The translations under genes and the position numbers were made by a program. Positions 34,029 through 43,074 of a DNA stretch of 64,000 bases are shown in pieces. Numbering within the stretch: position 1 is the stretch's first letter; the number at the start of each line of letters is the position of its first letter. The notes below the pieces were generated by a model. It worked only from the letters and a program-made list of their open reading frames with translations. It was not told where the DNA came from and ran no database searches. The stretch covers positions 310,001 through 374,000 of the forward strand of contig NZ_QCZF01000003.1 of the NCBI RefSeq assembly GCF_003075095.1. The letters are read 5' to 3'. Source of the stretch: Blastococcus litoris. Its GTDB lineage: Bacteria > Actinomycetota > Actinomycetes > Mycobacteriales > Geodermatophilaceae.

Positions 34029-34811
34029 TCATCGCAGACCGTCCGGGAGGAGCCCCGCCAGGCGGCGCACGGCGCGGTGCTGGAGCGCCTTGATGGCGCC
34101 GTCCTTCTTCCCCATGATCTCGGCGGTCTCGGACACCGAGAGGCCGTGGATGAAGCGCAGCACGATGCACTCCTGCTGCTCGCTGCCCAGCTGCTGCACG
34201 CAGGCCAGGAGCTCCCGGTTCGTGAGGTGCTGGACCACCGCGTCCTCGGGGCCGTCGGTGGCCCGGTCGGCGTCGCGCATGTCCGCCGTGGTCACCTCGA
34301 GCCGGTACCGGCTGCTCTTCACGTGGTCGCGGATGATGTTGCGGGCGATGGTGACCAGCCAGGCGCCGACGTCGCGGCCCTGGAAGGACAGCGAGTCGAT
34401 GCGGCGCAGCGCCCGGACGAACGTCTCGCTGGTGACGTCCTCCGCGGTGGCGCGGTCACCGACCCGGTAGTAGACGTACCGGTGGACCATCGACACGTAG
34501 TGGTCGTAGAGCCGGCCGAAGGCCTCGGCGTCCCCGGCCTGGGCCTGGGACACCAGCTCCCAGACGTCGATGCCCTCCGGGGCCGGGGTGAGATCGGGTT
34601 CCAGCGCCTCGGCCTCGTCGACCTCCTCGGTGTCCACCGCCGGGGCGGGCAGCTCCTCGACGACGTTCGGCTCGGGGAGGGCCTCCGCACTGGACCGCGG
34701 GAACGGGGTCGGTCGCGGCCTGGGGGAGGGCCGCGGGTGCGGGGTGGGTCTCGCGGACCCTGTCGGAGGCGACGAAGCGAGCTCTCGCCCCGCGTCCAGA
34801 GGGTGCGGCAT
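34029..34811 (-). CDS. ECF sigma factor, BldN-like with N-terminal extension
   Basis: 260 residues. Sigma-2 spans about 92-160 (AFGRLYDHYVSMVHRYVYYR, DRATAEDVTSETFVRALRRI) and sigma-4 about 190-255 (LGSEQQECIVLRFIHGLSVS, EIMGKKDGAIKALQHRAVRR). About 82 residues precede sigma-2, proline rich then very acidic; BldN of Streptomyces is likewise made with an N-terminal extension of about 86 residues that is removed. ATG 34811 is supported by AAGGAGG (minus strand, 34824-34830), 12 bases upstream. Pairing with a DUF5667 gene and closeness to rex and hemA match the Streptomyces bldN locus. Confidence 0.85.
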   Translation of the reverse strand: MPHPLDAGRELASSPPTGSARPTPHPRPSPRPRPTPFPRSSAEALPEPNVVEELPAPAVDTEEVDEAEALEPDLTPAPEGIDVWELVSQAQAGDAEAFGRLYDHYVSMVHRYVYYRVGDRATAEDVTSETFVRALRRIDSLSFQGRDVGAWLVTIARNIIRDHVKSSRYRLEVTTADMRDADRATDGPEDAVVQHLTNRELLACVQQLGSEQQECIVLRFIHGLSVSETAEIMGKKDGAIKALQHRAVRRLAGLLPDGLR

Positions 34812-35008
34812 GCGGGCGATCGACCTCCTTGCCGGCCCGCGTACCAGGACGTCTTCCCCCGACGCACCCGGCGGGGAACGGGCGCGCGATGCTGCAGGGC
34901 TGCCCCCATGGTGACAACATCGCCCCAGCCCGTCCAACCAGCTTGCCGGAATGCACGCGGAAGTGCCTGCCGGCGGCCGGCCGACAGCAGCGGCACCACG
35001 GAGGAGAT

Positions 35009-36556
35009 GTGGAAGAGGCAGGCACGTCGCTCGCCGATCTCGTGCGGGCGGCCGCGCGACACCGGCCCGAGGCGCCGGCCGTGGTGGCGGGGGACGAGCG
35101 GCTGAGCTGGGCGGAGCTCGACGCGGCGGTCGACCGGGCCGCCGCCGGCTTCGCCGCGCACGGCCTCGCGCCGGGCGACCGGGTGGCGATCCAGCTGCCC
35201 AACGGCCTGTCCTGGCTGCGCGCCGCGCTGGGCGCCCTGCGGGCGGGGCTCGTCGTCGTCCCGGTGAACACCGCCTACACCGACCCCGAGCTCGAGTACG
35301 TGCTCACCGACTCCGGTGCCGCCCTGTTCGTCACGCGGACCATCCGGGAGCCCGTCGCCGGGGTGCCGGTGCAGGCGGGCCCGCCCGAGGCCGACGGCCC
35401 GGCGCCCGAGGTGGCGGTGGACCCCGTGGCGCCCTCCTTCCTGGCGTACACCAGCGGGACGACGGGCCGCCCCCGCGGCGCGATCCTCACCGCGGCCGCG
35501 CTGCGGGCCAACCAGGAGCAGTGCCTGGCCATGACGCCGCCGGTGGTGCGCGAGGACGACCGCGTCCTCCTGGTGCTGCCGCTGTTCCACGTCTACGGGC
35601 TCAACGCCGGGTTCGGCCTGGTCGCGGCCACCGGTGCCTGCGCCGTCCTGCAGGAGACCTTCGACCCCCGCGCGTCGCTGGCCCTCATGGCCGAGGAGCA
35701 CGTCACCGCCGTGCCCGGGGCGCCGCCGATGTACCAGGCCTGGCTGGCGACGGCCGACGCCCTCGACAGCGACACCGAGCTGCGGCGCGGGTTCGCGGCC
35801 ATGCGGATGGCCTCGTCGGGTGCCGCGCCGCTCCCCGAGGACGTGTGGACGGCGATGCGTGACCGGGCCGCGGTCACCGTGTGGGAGGGCTACGGCCTGA
35901 CCGAGGCGTCCCCGGTGGTGGCCAGCACCCTGGCCACCGGCCGGGCGAAGCCGAACTGCATCGGCGGACCCCTTCCCGGCGTGGAGCTGGAGCTGCGCGA
36001 CACCGCGACCACGGAGGACGCCCAGGAGGGGCACGCGGACGAGGACCTCGAGGAAGGGCCCGGTGAGATCTGGGTCCGCGGGGCGAACCTCTTCGCCGGG
36101 TACTGGCCCGACGGCGCCGACGGTCCCGGCCCCGACGGGTGGCTGGGCACCGGCGACCTCGCCTACCACGACGCCGACGGCGACCTGCACCTGGTGGACC
36201 GGCGCAGCGACCTCGTCCTGGTCAGCGGCTTCAACGTCTACCCGGCCGAGGTGGAGCGGGTGCTCGAGTCGCACCCCGCGGTGGCGGAGAGCGCGGTCAT
36301 CGGCGTGCCCGACCCGCGGACCGGTGCCGCGGTGCGTGCCGTCGTCGTCGTGCGGCCCGGTGAGCAGCTGACCTTCGAGGAGCTGCGGGCGCACGCCGCG
36401 GAGTCCCTCGCCCGGTACAAGGTGCCGACCTCGGTGCACTTCCTGCCCGCCCTGCCGCACTCGCTGACCGGGAAGGTGAGCCGGGCGCGGCTGCGCGAGC
36501 TGGGCCTGACCGGGCAGGACGCCGCCGAGGAGGCCGGGGTGGCCGCGGATGGCTGA
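35009..36556 (+). CDS. acyl-CoA synthetase, AMP-forming
   Basis: 515 residues of the ANL superfamily. AMP-binding P-loop YTSGTTGRPRGAILT (about 150), LPLFHVYGLNAGF, VWEGYGLTEASPVV, GDLAYHDADGDLHLVDRRSD and the C-terminal catalytic lysine in HSLTGKVSRARL. It activates a carboxylic acid, probably a fatty or aromatic acid, to its CoA ester; exact substrate unknown. Start GTG 35009 has GGAGGAG just upstream. The stop lies inside the start of the glutaredoxin gene (8-base overlap). It is divergent from the sigma factor gene. Confidence 0.88.
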   Translation: MEEAGTSLADLVRAAARHRPEAPAVVAGDERLSWAELDAAVDRAAAGFAAHGLAPGDRVAIQLPNGLSWLRAALGALRAGLVVVPVNTAYTDPELEYVLTDSGAALFVTRTIREPVAGVPVQAGPPEADGPAPEVAVDPVAPSFLAYTSGTTGRPRGAILTAAALRANQEQCLAMTPPVVREDDRVLLVLPLFHVYGLNAGFGLVAATGACAVLQETFDPRASLALMAEEHVTAVPGAPPMYQAWLATADALDSDTELRRGFAAMRMASSGAAPLPEDVWTAMRDRAAVTVWEGYGLTEASPVVASTLATGRAKPNCIGGPLPGVELELRDTATTEDAQEGHADEDLEEGPGEIWVRGANLFAGYWPDGADGPGPDGWLGTGDLAYHDADGDLHLVDRRSDLVLVSGFNVYPAEVERVLESHPAVAESAVIGVPDPRTGAAVRAVVVVRPGEQLTFEELRAHAAESLARYKVPTSVHFLPALPHSLTGKVSRARLRELGLTGQDAAEEAGVAADG

Positions 36557-36797
36557 GCCGGGCGCCCGGCTGCAGCTGCTGACGCGGGCCGGCTGCCACC
36601 TGTGCGAGATCGCGGGCGAGACGCTCGAGCGGGTCGCCGCCGAGGCCGGGGAGTCCGTCGTGGCGGTGGACGTCGACGCCGATCCGGAGCTGCAGGCGGA
36701 GTACGGCGACCGGGTGCCGGTGGTGCTGCTCGACGGGCGGGAGCACTCCTACTTCACCGTCGACGTGGGGCGGCTGCGCCGGGATCTCGGGCTCTGA
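36549..36797 (+). CDS. glutaredoxin-like thioredoxin-fold protein
   Basis: 82 residues, DUF836/glutaredoxin-like. The redox motif is CHLC near residue 16, followed by the cis-proline VPVVLLDGREHSYF. Such proteins sit beside hemA in mycobacteria (Rv0508). With mycothiol likely present (mshA), it may work as a mycoredoxin-type protein. Overlaps the synthetase gene. Confidence 0.85.
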   Translation: MAEPGARLQLLTRAGCHLCEIAGETLERVAAEAGESVVAVDVDADPELQAEYGDRVPVVLLDGREHSYFTVDVGRLRRDLGL

Positions 36798-36815
36798 GCC
36801 CCCCGGACGAGGGGC
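36798..36815 (+). terminator. weak hairpin after glutaredoxin gene
   Basis: GCCCC-CCGGACGA-GGGGC, five-base stem starting right at the stop codon. Confidence 0.35.
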
Positions 36816-36896
36816 GCCACCGGGGTCGTTAGGGTGGTCCTCACCACAGCGGCACCCGTTCGGGCCGGTCAGGGGCCCGCGCACCGCGCAGCGACT

Positions 36897-36914
36897 TTGT
36901 TCCTGCGTTCACAA
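36897..36914. promoter_or_regulatory. Rex operator overlapping the rex-hem promoter
   Basis: TTGTTCCTGCGTTCACAA: right half matches the Rex consensus TTGTGAA-N4-TTCACAA in all seven bases, left half in four. The site covers a -35 (TTGTTC, 36897-36902) with a 17-base spacer to a -10 (TACCGT, 36920-36925), so bound Rex would block transcription. Confidence 0.8.
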
Positions 36915-36919
36915 GCGGT

Positions 36920-36925
36920 TACCGT
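36920..36925 (+). promoter_or_regulatory. -10 element of the rex-hemACDB promoter
   Basis: TACCGT, 17 bases after TTGTTC. Predicted start near 36932 gives a leader of about 70 bases before GTG 37004. Confidence 0.55.
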
Positions 36926-37003
36926 GGCGGACGCGGGTGGTTCTGCCCGCGTCCTTCTGTCCCGCGCCCTGACCACCTCGGGCGCGCTCGCTGTGGAGAG
37001 CCC

Positions 37004-37663
37004 GTGATCCAGCCGCGGCCCCGGACCATCCCGGAGGCCACCGTCGCCCGCCTGGCCGTGTACCTCCGGGTGCTGACGGCGCTGGCCGACGGCGGCCGGA
37101 GCACCGTCGCCTCCGGGGAGCTCGCCGCGGCGGCCGGCGTCAACCCCGCCGGGCTGCGCAAGGACCTCTCCCACCTCGGCCCCTGCGGTGTGCGCGGGGT
37201 CGGCTACGAGGTCCGGACGCTGCGCGACCGCATCTCGCGCGTGCTCGGCGTGGAGCGGTCGCGCGCCTGCGTGCTGGTCGGCATCGGCAACCTGGGGTCG
37301 GCGCTGGCCGACTACGCCGGTTTCGGGTCCCGGGGCTTCGAGTTCGTCGGCCTGTTCGACGCCGCCCCGGCGCGGGTCGGCCAGCGGATCGGCGGCCACA
37401 CGGTGCGGGCGATGGACGAGCTGGAGGACGTCGTCGCGGCGTCCCAGGCGTCCATCGGGGTCATCACGACACCGGCCGAGGTGGCCCAGTCGGTCTGCGA
37501 CCGGCTGGCCGCGGCCGGGGTGAGGAGCATCTTGAACTTCGCGCCGGTCACCCTCGCCGCCCCGCCCGGGGTCGACATCCGGAAGGTCGACCTGTCCGTG
37601 GAGCTGCAGGTGCTGGCGTTCCTCGGCCAGCAGCGGCTCGTCCCGGTCGAGGAACCGGCATGA
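37004..37663 (+). CDS. rex: redox-sensing transcriptional repressor Rex
   Basis: 219 residues. N-terminal winged helix (STVASGELAAAAGVNPAGLR, KDLSHLG, GVGYEV) and C-terminal Rossmann domain with VLVGIGNLGSALADY for NAD(H). Rex binds DNA when NADH is low and lets go when NADH rises. It has an operator over its own promoter, and ATGA joins it to hemA, as in Streptomyces rex-hemACD. The fingerprint FVGLFDAAPARVGQRIGG also fits. Confident call. Confidence 0.95.
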   Translation: MIQPRPRTIPEATVARLAVYLRVLTALADGGRSTVASGELAAAAGVNPAGLRKDLSHLGPCGVRGVGYEVRTLRDRISRVLGVERSRACVLVGIGNLGSALADYAGFGSRGFEFVGLFDAAPARVGQRIGGHTVRAMDELEDVVAASQASIGVITTPAEVAQSVCDRLAAAGVRSILNFAPVTLAAPPGVDIRKVDLSVELQVLAFLGQQRLVPVEEPA

Positions 37664-38994
37664 GCGTCCTCGCGGTGGGCATCTCCCACCGGACCGCGCC
37701 CGTGTCGCTGCTCGAGCAGTTCGCGATGGGCCCCGACGACCGGGTCAAGGCGCTGCACGAGCTCGTCGGGAGCGACCACGTCACCGAGGCGCTGGTGCTC
37801 GCCACGTGCAACCGCATCGAGGTCTTCGCCGAGGTCGAGAAGTTCCACGGCGGCGTCACCGACGTCAGCCGGGTCCTCGCCCGCCAGGCCGGGGCCACGG
37901 TGGAGGAGCTCTCCCCGTACGTGACCGTGCACTACGAGGACCAGGCCGTCGCGCACCTGTTCACCGTCGCCTCCGGCCTCGACTCGATGGTCGTGGGCGA
38001 GACCCAGGTGCTGGGCCAGCTGCGTGCCGCCTACGCGCTCGCCCGCGAGGAGGGCACCGTCGGCCGGGCCCTGCACCCGGTCGCGCAGCGGGCGCTGCGG
38101 GTCGGCAAGCGGGTGCACACCGAGACCGGCATCGACCGGGCCGGCGCGTCCCTGGTGTCGGTCGCCCTCGACCGCGCCGAGCAGTCGATCGGCGGCCTCG
38201 AGGGCCGCCCGGTGCTCGTCGTCGGCGCCGGCTCGATGGGCGCGCTCGCGGCCGCGACCCTCGCCCGCCGGGGCGCCGCCGTCGTCGTCAGCAGCCGCAC
38301 CGAGGCGCACGCCGCCCGCGTGGCCGAGGCCGTCGGGGGCCGTGCCGCCGACCTCGCCGACCTGCCCGCGGAGATCGCCACCGCCGACCTGCTGCTCACC
38401 TGCACCGGCGCCACGGGGCTCGTCGTCGGCACCGACGTCGTCGCCGAGGCGATGACCGGTCGCGACGGCCGCCCCCTCGCGGTCGTCGACCTCGCCCTGC
38501 CCCGGGACGTCGACCCCGGCGTGGCCGCGCTGCCGGGCGTGCACGTCGTGGACCTCGCACTCCTGCAGGCCGAGCGCGGCTCCGCCGCGGGGGCGCTGGC
38601 CGCCGACGACGTCGCGGCCGCGCACGCCCTCGTGGAGGCCGAGACCGCCCTGCTGCGAGCCGAGCGCCAGGCCGCCGAGGTGGCGCCCACCGTGTCGGCC
38701 CTGCGCAGCCAGGCCGCGGAGGTGGTCGACGCCGAGCTGCTGCGCCTGTCGACCCGCCTGCCCGACCTCGACGCCCGGGCGCGGGCCGAGATCGCCCGCA
38801 CCGTCCGCCGGGTCGTGGACAAGCTGCTGCACGAGCCGACGGTGCGCGTGAAGGAGCTGGCCGCCTCGTCCGGTGACACCGACTACGCCGGTGCGCTGCG
38901 CGCGCTGTTCGGCCTGGGCATCGACACGCCCGTCGAGGTCCTGTCGGACGCCGTCCGGGTGGACCCTGACCTGCGGGCCGGGGAGGCGTCGTGA
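37660..38994 (+). CDS. hemA: glutamyl-tRNA reductase HemA
   Basis: 444 residues. First enzyme of C5 heme synthesis: reduces glutamyl-tRNA(Glu) to glutamate-1-semialdehyde using NADPH. Catalytic cysteine in LVLATCNRIEVFAEV (residue about 50), SGLDSMVVGETQVLGQLRAA, and the NADPH loop VLVVGAGSMGALAAATL; C-terminal dimer helix present. ATG 37660 overlaps the rex stop and the stop overlaps hemC. Regulated by Rex, from the operator upstream. Confidence 0.97.
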   Translation: MSVLAVGISHRTAPVSLLEQFAMGPDDRVKALHELVGSDHVTEALVLATCNRIEVFAEVEKFHGGVTDVSRVLARQAGATVEELSPYVTVHYEDQAVAHLFTVASGLDSMVVGETQVLGQLRAAYALAREEGTVGRALHPVAQRALRVGKRVHTETGIDRAGASLVSVALDRAEQSIGGLEGRPVLVVGAGSMGALAAATLARRGAAVVVSSRTEAHAARVAEAVGGRAADLADLPAEIATADLLLTCTGATGLVVGTDVVAEAMTGRDGRPLAVVDLALPRDVDPGVAALPGVHVVDLALLQAERGSAAGALAADDVAAAHALVEAETALLRAERQAAEVAPTVSALRSQAAEVVDAELLRLSTRLPDLDARARAEIARTVRRVVDKLLHEPTVRVKELAASSGDTDYAGALRALFGLGIDTPVEVLSDAVRVDPDLRAGEAS

Positions 38995-39947
38995 CCACGT
39001 CCACCGTCACCGCCACCCTGCGCCTGGGCACCCGGGCCAGCCTGCTGGCGCGCACCCAGTCCCAGGCCGTCGCCGACGCGATCACCGCCGCGACCGGTGC
39101 GGCCGTCGAGCTCGTGCCGATCGTCACCGAGGGCGACCGCTCGCGGGCGGCGATCCAGCAGCTCGGCGGCACCGGCGTCTTCGTGGCCGCGCTCCGGGAC
39201 GCCCTGCTCGCGGGCGAGGTCGACCTCGCGGTGCACAGCTACAAGGACCTGCCGACGGCGCCCGCACCGGGTCTCACGATCGCGGCGGTGCCCGGTCGCG
39301 AGGACCCGCGCGACGCGCTGGTCGCCCGCGACGGCCTCACCCTCGGCGAGCTGCCGCCGGGGTCCAGGGTGGGCACCGGCGCCCCGCGGCGCGTCGCCCA
39401 GCTCCGGGCGCTGGGGCTCGGTCTCGACGTCGTCCCGATCCGGGGCAACGTCGACACCCGCATGGGGCGGGTGGCCGACGGCGACCTCGACGCCGTCGTC
39501 CTCGCCCGCGCCGGGCTGAGTCGCCTCGGCCGGCTCGACGCCATCACCGAGACCCTCGACCCCCTCCAGGTCCTCCCCGCACCGGCGCAGGGCGCCCTGG
39601 CGGTCGAGTGCCGTGCCAGCGACGCCCGCACCCGCGAGCTGATCGGCCGGCTGGAGGACCCCGTCGTCCGCGCCTGCGTCCAGGCCGAGCGCAGCACGCT
39701 GGCCGCTCTCGAGGCCGGGTGCAGCGCCCCCGTCGCCGCCTACGCGGTGATCGCCGAGGGCGGGGCATCCGAGGGCGACTCGGGTCCCGAACTGTTCCTC
39801 CGCGCCTCCGTGACCGCGATCGACGGCAGCGACGCCGTCCGCGGCTCGGTGAGCGGCCCGCCGGCCGATGCCGCCGCCCTCGGGCGGGCGCTGGCCGCGG
39901 AACTCCTCGACCGCGGCGCGGCCGAGCTCATGGCGGTGGGCCAGTGA
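38991..39947 (+). CDS. hemC: porphobilinogen deaminase HemC
   Basis: 318 residues. Polymerises four porphobilinogen units to hydroxymethylbilane. LRLGTRASLLARTQSQAVAD at the N terminus, VHSYKDLPT with the catalytic aspartate region, GTGAPRRVAQLRAL, and the dipyrromethane cofactor cysteine in LEAGCSAPVAAYA. GTG 38991 overlaps hemA. A gap of 88 bases with two hairpins separates it from hemD. Confidence 0.97.
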   Translation: MTTSTVTATLRLGTRASLLARTQSQAVADAITAATGAAVELVPIVTEGDRSRAAIQQLGGTGVFVAALRDALLAGEVDLAVHSYKDLPTAPAPGLTIAAVPGREDPRDALVARDGLTLGELPPGSRVGTGAPRRVAQLRALGLGLDVVPIRGNVDTRMGRVADGDLDAVVLARAGLSRLGRLDAITETLDPLQVLPAPAQGALAVECRASDARTRELIGRLEDPVVRACVQAERSTLAALEAGCSAPVAAYAVIAEGGASEGDSGPELFLRASVTAIDGSDAVRGSVSGPPADAAALGRALAAELLDRGAAELMAVGQ

Positions 39948-39978
39948 TCGCCCACCCCGTCCAGACCCCCGTAACAGC

Positions 39979-40017
39979 GGCCCTCAGGGCCGTGCCGATC
40001 GCCCGGCCGAGCCGGGC
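39979..40017 (+). other. two hairpins between hemC and hemD
   Basis: GGCCCT-C-AGGGCC (39979-39991) and GCCCGGC-CGA-GCCGGGC (40001-40017), the latter a perfect 7-base stem, just before the hemD ribosome-binding site AGGAG (40025-40029). May tune expression across the operon. Confidence 0.45.
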
Positions 40018-40035
40018 AGAGATCAGGAGCACGCG

Positions 40036-41580
40036 ATGACGCGCGTCAAGAAGACCGCAGGCCAGACGGGCCGGGTCGTCTTCGTCGGAGCAGGACCGGG
40101 TGACCCGGGCATGCTCACCGCCCGGGCGACGGCGGCGCTGGCCGAGGCCGCCCTCGTCCTCGTCGACCCGGAGGTCTCGCCGGCCGTCCAGGACGCCGTC
40201 CGCGAGGCGAACCCCGGCACCGAGCTGAGCGCCGCCGTCGGCGAGCCGGCGGAGGTCGCCAAGGCCGCCGTCGAGGCCGCCAAGAAGGGCGCCGTCGTCG
40301 TCCGCCTGGTGGCCGGCGACCCCTACGCCGCGGACGGTGTGGTCAAGGAGGTGCTGGCCGTCGGCCGGACCTCCGTGCCCTTCGACGTCGTGCCCGGCGT
40401 GGCCACCGCGACCGCAGTGCCCGCCTACGCCGGCGTCGCCACCGGCGGCACCGCGGTGACCGCCGACCTGCGCAGCGGCGTCGACGTGCCGGCCCTCGCG
40501 GCCGCGGCGCACGCGACCGGCGGCACGCTGGTGCTCCAGGGCAACGCCGAGGACCTCCCCGACGCCGCCGCCCGGCTGGTCGAGGGTGGGCTGGCGGCCA
40601 CGACGCCGGTCGTCGTCACCACCGGCGGCTCCGGCACGGCGCAGAAGAGCGTCGTCGCCAAGCTCGCCGCCGTGGCCGAGAAGACCGCGGGGGTGGAGGC
40701 CTTCACCGGCCCCGTCGTCGCCACGGTCGGCACCGCCGTCGACAAGCGCGCCCGCCTGTCCTGGTGGGAGAGCCGGCCGCTGTTCGGCTGGCGCGTGCTG
40801 GTGCCGCGCACCAAGGACCAGGCCGGCGAGATGAGCGACCGGCTGCGCGCCTACGGGGCCGTCCCCGTCGAGGTGCCGACCATCGCCGTGGAGCCGCCGC
40901 GCAGCCCGGCGCAGATGGACCGCGCCATCAAGGGCCTGGTCACCGGCCGCTACGGCTGGATCGTCTTCACCTCGGTCAACGCGGTGAAGGCCGTCCGCGA
41001 GAAGTTCGCCGAGCTGGGCCTCGACGCCCGCGCGTTCGCCGGCGTCAAGGTCGCCTGCGTGGGCGAGCAGACCGCCGAGGCCGTGCGCGCCTTCGGCATC
41101 CAGCCCGAGCTGGTGCCCTCGGGCGAGCAGTCCAGCCAGGGCCTGCTGGCCGACTTCCCGCCCTACGACGACGTCTTCGACCCGATCGACCGGGTGCTGC
41201 TGCCCCGCGCCGACATCGCGACCGAGACGCTCGCCGCCGGGCTGCAGGAACGCGGCTGGGAGATCGACGACGTCACCGCCTACCGCACCGTCCGGGCGGC
41301 TCCGCCGGCCGCGTCGGTCCGCGAGGCGATCAAGGGCGGCGGCTTCGACGCCGTCTGCTTCACCTCCTCGAGCACCGTGCGCAACCTCGTCGGCATCGCC
41401 GGCAAGCCGCACGCGAAGACCGTCGTCGCCGTGATCGGCCCGGCCACCGCGGCCAGCGCCCAGGAGTTCGGCCTGCGCGTCGACGTGCAGCCGGAGACGG
41501 CCGCCGTCGCGCCGCTGGTCGACGCCCTGGCCGAGTACGCCCTGTCGCTGCGCGAGTCGGAGGACGGCGAGGGCAAGTGA
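40036..41580 (+). CDS. hemD: fused uroporphyrinogen-III C-methyltransferase / uroporphyrinogen-III synthase
   Basis: 514 residues in two parts. Residues about 12-245 are a SUMT-like methyltransferase domain (VVFVGAGPGDPGMLTARAT; LVAGDPYAADG), whose GDP block lacks the usual FGRGGEE continuation, so methylation activity is uncertain. Residues about 255-505 are HemD, which closes and flips ring D of hydroxymethylbilane (WRVLVPRTKDQAGEMSDRLR, WIVFTSVNAVKAVREKF, VCFTSSSTVRNLVG). ATG 40036 has AGGAG six bases upstream. The stop overlaps hemB. Same fusion as Rv0511. Confidence 0.93.
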   Translation: MTRVKKTAGQTGRVVFVGAGPGDPGMLTARATAALAEAALVLVDPEVSPAVQDAVREANPGTELSAAVGEPAEVAKAAVEAAKKGAVVVRLVAGDPYAADGVVKEVLAVGRTSVPFDVVPGVATATAVPAYAGVATGGTAVTADLRSGVDVPALAAAAHATGGTLVLQGNAEDLPDAAARLVEGGLAATTPVVVTTGGSGTAQKSVVAKLAAVAEKTAGVEAFTGPVVATVGTAVDKRARLSWWESRPLFGWRVLVPRTKDQAGEMSDRLRAYGAVPVEVPTIAVEPPRSPAQMDRAIKGLVTGRYGWIVFTSVNAVKAVREKFAELGLDARAFAGVKVACVGEQTAEAVRAFGIQPELVPSGEQSSQGLLADFPPYDDVFDPIDRVLLPRADIATETLAAGLQERGWEIDDVTAYRTVRAAPPAASVREAIKGGGFDAVCFTSSSTVRNLVGIAGKPHAKTVVAVIGPATAASAQEFGLRVDVQPETAAVAPLVDALAEYALSLRESEDGEGK

Positions 41581-42575
41581 TCTCGGTCGGCGGCGCCAAC
41601 CCCGGCTTCGCGCGCGGGCGCCGGCTCCGGTCGACGCCCGCGCTGCGGCGGCTCACCGCGCAGACGCGGCTGGCGCCGGCCGACTTCGTGCTGCCGGTCT
41701 TCGTCAAGCAGGGCATCGACGAGCCGGTCGCGATCAGCTCGATGCCCGGCGTCGTCCAGCACACCCTGGACTCGCTCCGGAAGGCGGCGCACGAGGCCGC
41801 CGACGCCGGGATCGGCGGGCTGATGCTCTTCGGCATCCCCGGCGAGAAGGACGCCGTCGGCTCGCAGGCCGACGCCGCCGACGGCATCGTCAACGTCGCG
41901 CTGCGGCAGCTGCGGTCCGACCTCGGGGACGAGCTCGTCCTGATGGCCGACCTGTGCCTGTGCGAGTACACCGACCACGGGCACTGCGGCGTGGTCACGC
42001 CCGCAGGAGTCGTCGACAACGACCCGACCCTGGACCGGTACGCCGCGGTCGCCGTCGCGCAGGCGCAGGCCGGGGCCCACGTCATCGCGCCCAGCGGGAT
42101 GATGGACGGCCAGGTGGCCGCGATCCGTGCGGCCCTGGACGGCGCCGCGTACACCGAGACGCCGGTGCTGGCCTACGCCGCCAAGTACGCGAGCGGGTTC
42201 TACGGGCCGTTCCGCGAGGCCGCCGAGGGTGCGCCGCAGTTCGGCGACCGCTCGACCTACCAGATGGACCCGCCCAACGCCGACGAGGCGCTGCGCGAGG
42301 TGGCCCAGGACCTCGCCGAGGGCGCCGACGCCGTCATGGTGAAGCCGGCGCTGCCCTACCTGGACATCATCACGCGGGTCGCCGACGCGGTGCACGTGCC
42401 GGTGAGCGCGTACCAGGTCAGCGGCGAGTACGCGATGGTCGAGGCGGCCGCGGCCAACGGCTGGGTGGACCGCGAGCGGGCCATCCTGGAGACCCTGACC
42501 GCGATCCGCCGCGCAGGCGCCGGGACCGTGCTCACCTACTGGGCGGTCGAGGCCGCGCGCCTGCTCCGCCGCTGA
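41577..42575 (+). CDS. hemB: delta-aminolevulinic acid dehydratase HemB
   Basis: 332 residues. Joins two 5-aminolevulinate molecules into porphobilinogen. The zinc-type cysteine cluster is present (LMADLCLCEYTDHGHCG: three cysteines), with active-site lysines in AYAAKYASGFYGPF and DAVMVKPALPYLDI. GTG 41577 overlaps hemD. Signature of the zinc-dependent, not magnesium-only, class. Confidence 0.97.
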   Translation: MISVGGANPGFARGRRLRSTPALRRLTAQTRLAPADFVLPVFVKQGIDEPVAISSMPGVVQHTLDSLRKAAHEAADAGIGGLMLFGIPGEKDAVGSQADAADGIVNVALRQLRSDLGDELVLMADLCLCEYTDHGHCGVVTPAGVVDNDPTLDRYAAVAVAQAQAGAHVIAPSGMMDGQVAAIRAALDGAAYTETPVLAYAAKYASGFYGPFREAAEGAPQFGDRSTYQMDPPNADEALREVAQDLAEGADAVMVKPALPYLDIITRVADAVHVPVSAYQVSGEYAMVEAAAANGWVDRERAILETLTAIRRAGAGTVLTYWAVEAARLLRR

Positions 42576-42576
42576 C

Positions 42577-43074
42577 GTGACCGGGGGGACGGGAGAGGGC
42601 TACGTCGAGCCGGGTGGCAGCTGGCGGCCGTTCTGGCTGGTCGCCGGGGCGCTCGCCGTCTTCCTCGTGCTCGACCTCGCGCTGCCCGGCGGTGACGTGC
42701 CGGCGTTGCTGTGGCTGGTCGCCGTCGTCGGGGTGCTCGGTGTCGTCGGGATCGGCTGCCTGTCGGCCCGCCGCGTCTGGACGGTCCGCGTGGACGACGA
42801 GGGCCTCTCCGTCGGGCGCGAGACGGTCCGGTACGCCGACATCGACGTCGACCACCTGCGCGCCGTCGACGCCGGCGTCGACGCCGGCGCGCCGGTGCTG
42901 GGTGGCGGGTGGTCGCTGCCCAAGGGCCGCACGGGCCTGCCGCTGAAGCTCACCGACGGCCGCACGGTGCTCGTGCCGACGCGCGATCCCGCCCCGCTCC
43001 ACGAGGCCCTCGTGGGCAGGCTCGCCGACACCCGTGACCGGCCGTCAGGAACAGAAGGGACACTGGGCCGGTGA
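42577..43074 (+). CDS. DUF3093-like membrane protein (Rv0513-like)
   Basis: 165 residues. Two hydrophobic helices ([39 protein letters not shown]), then a PH-like soluble domain of about 90 residues ([38 protein letters not shown]). One base after hemB and overlapping hemL by four bases. Small membrane proteins in this slot are common, their role is not known. Confidence 0.75.
   Translation: MTGGTGEGYVEPGGSWRPFWLVAGALAVFLVLDLALPGGDVPALLWLVAVVGVLGVVGIGCLSARRVWTVRVDDEGLSVGRETVRYADIDVDHLRAVDAGVDAGAPVLGGGWSLPKGRTGLPLKLTDGRTVLVPTRDPAPLHEALVGRLADTRDRPSGTEGTLGR

Noticed and set aside
36829-36834. TTAGGG/TAGGGT near 36829 as the rex promoter -10
   Set aside because: No start codon or -35 at the right distance; the TTGTTC-N17-TACCGT pair overlapping the Rex site is a better fit.
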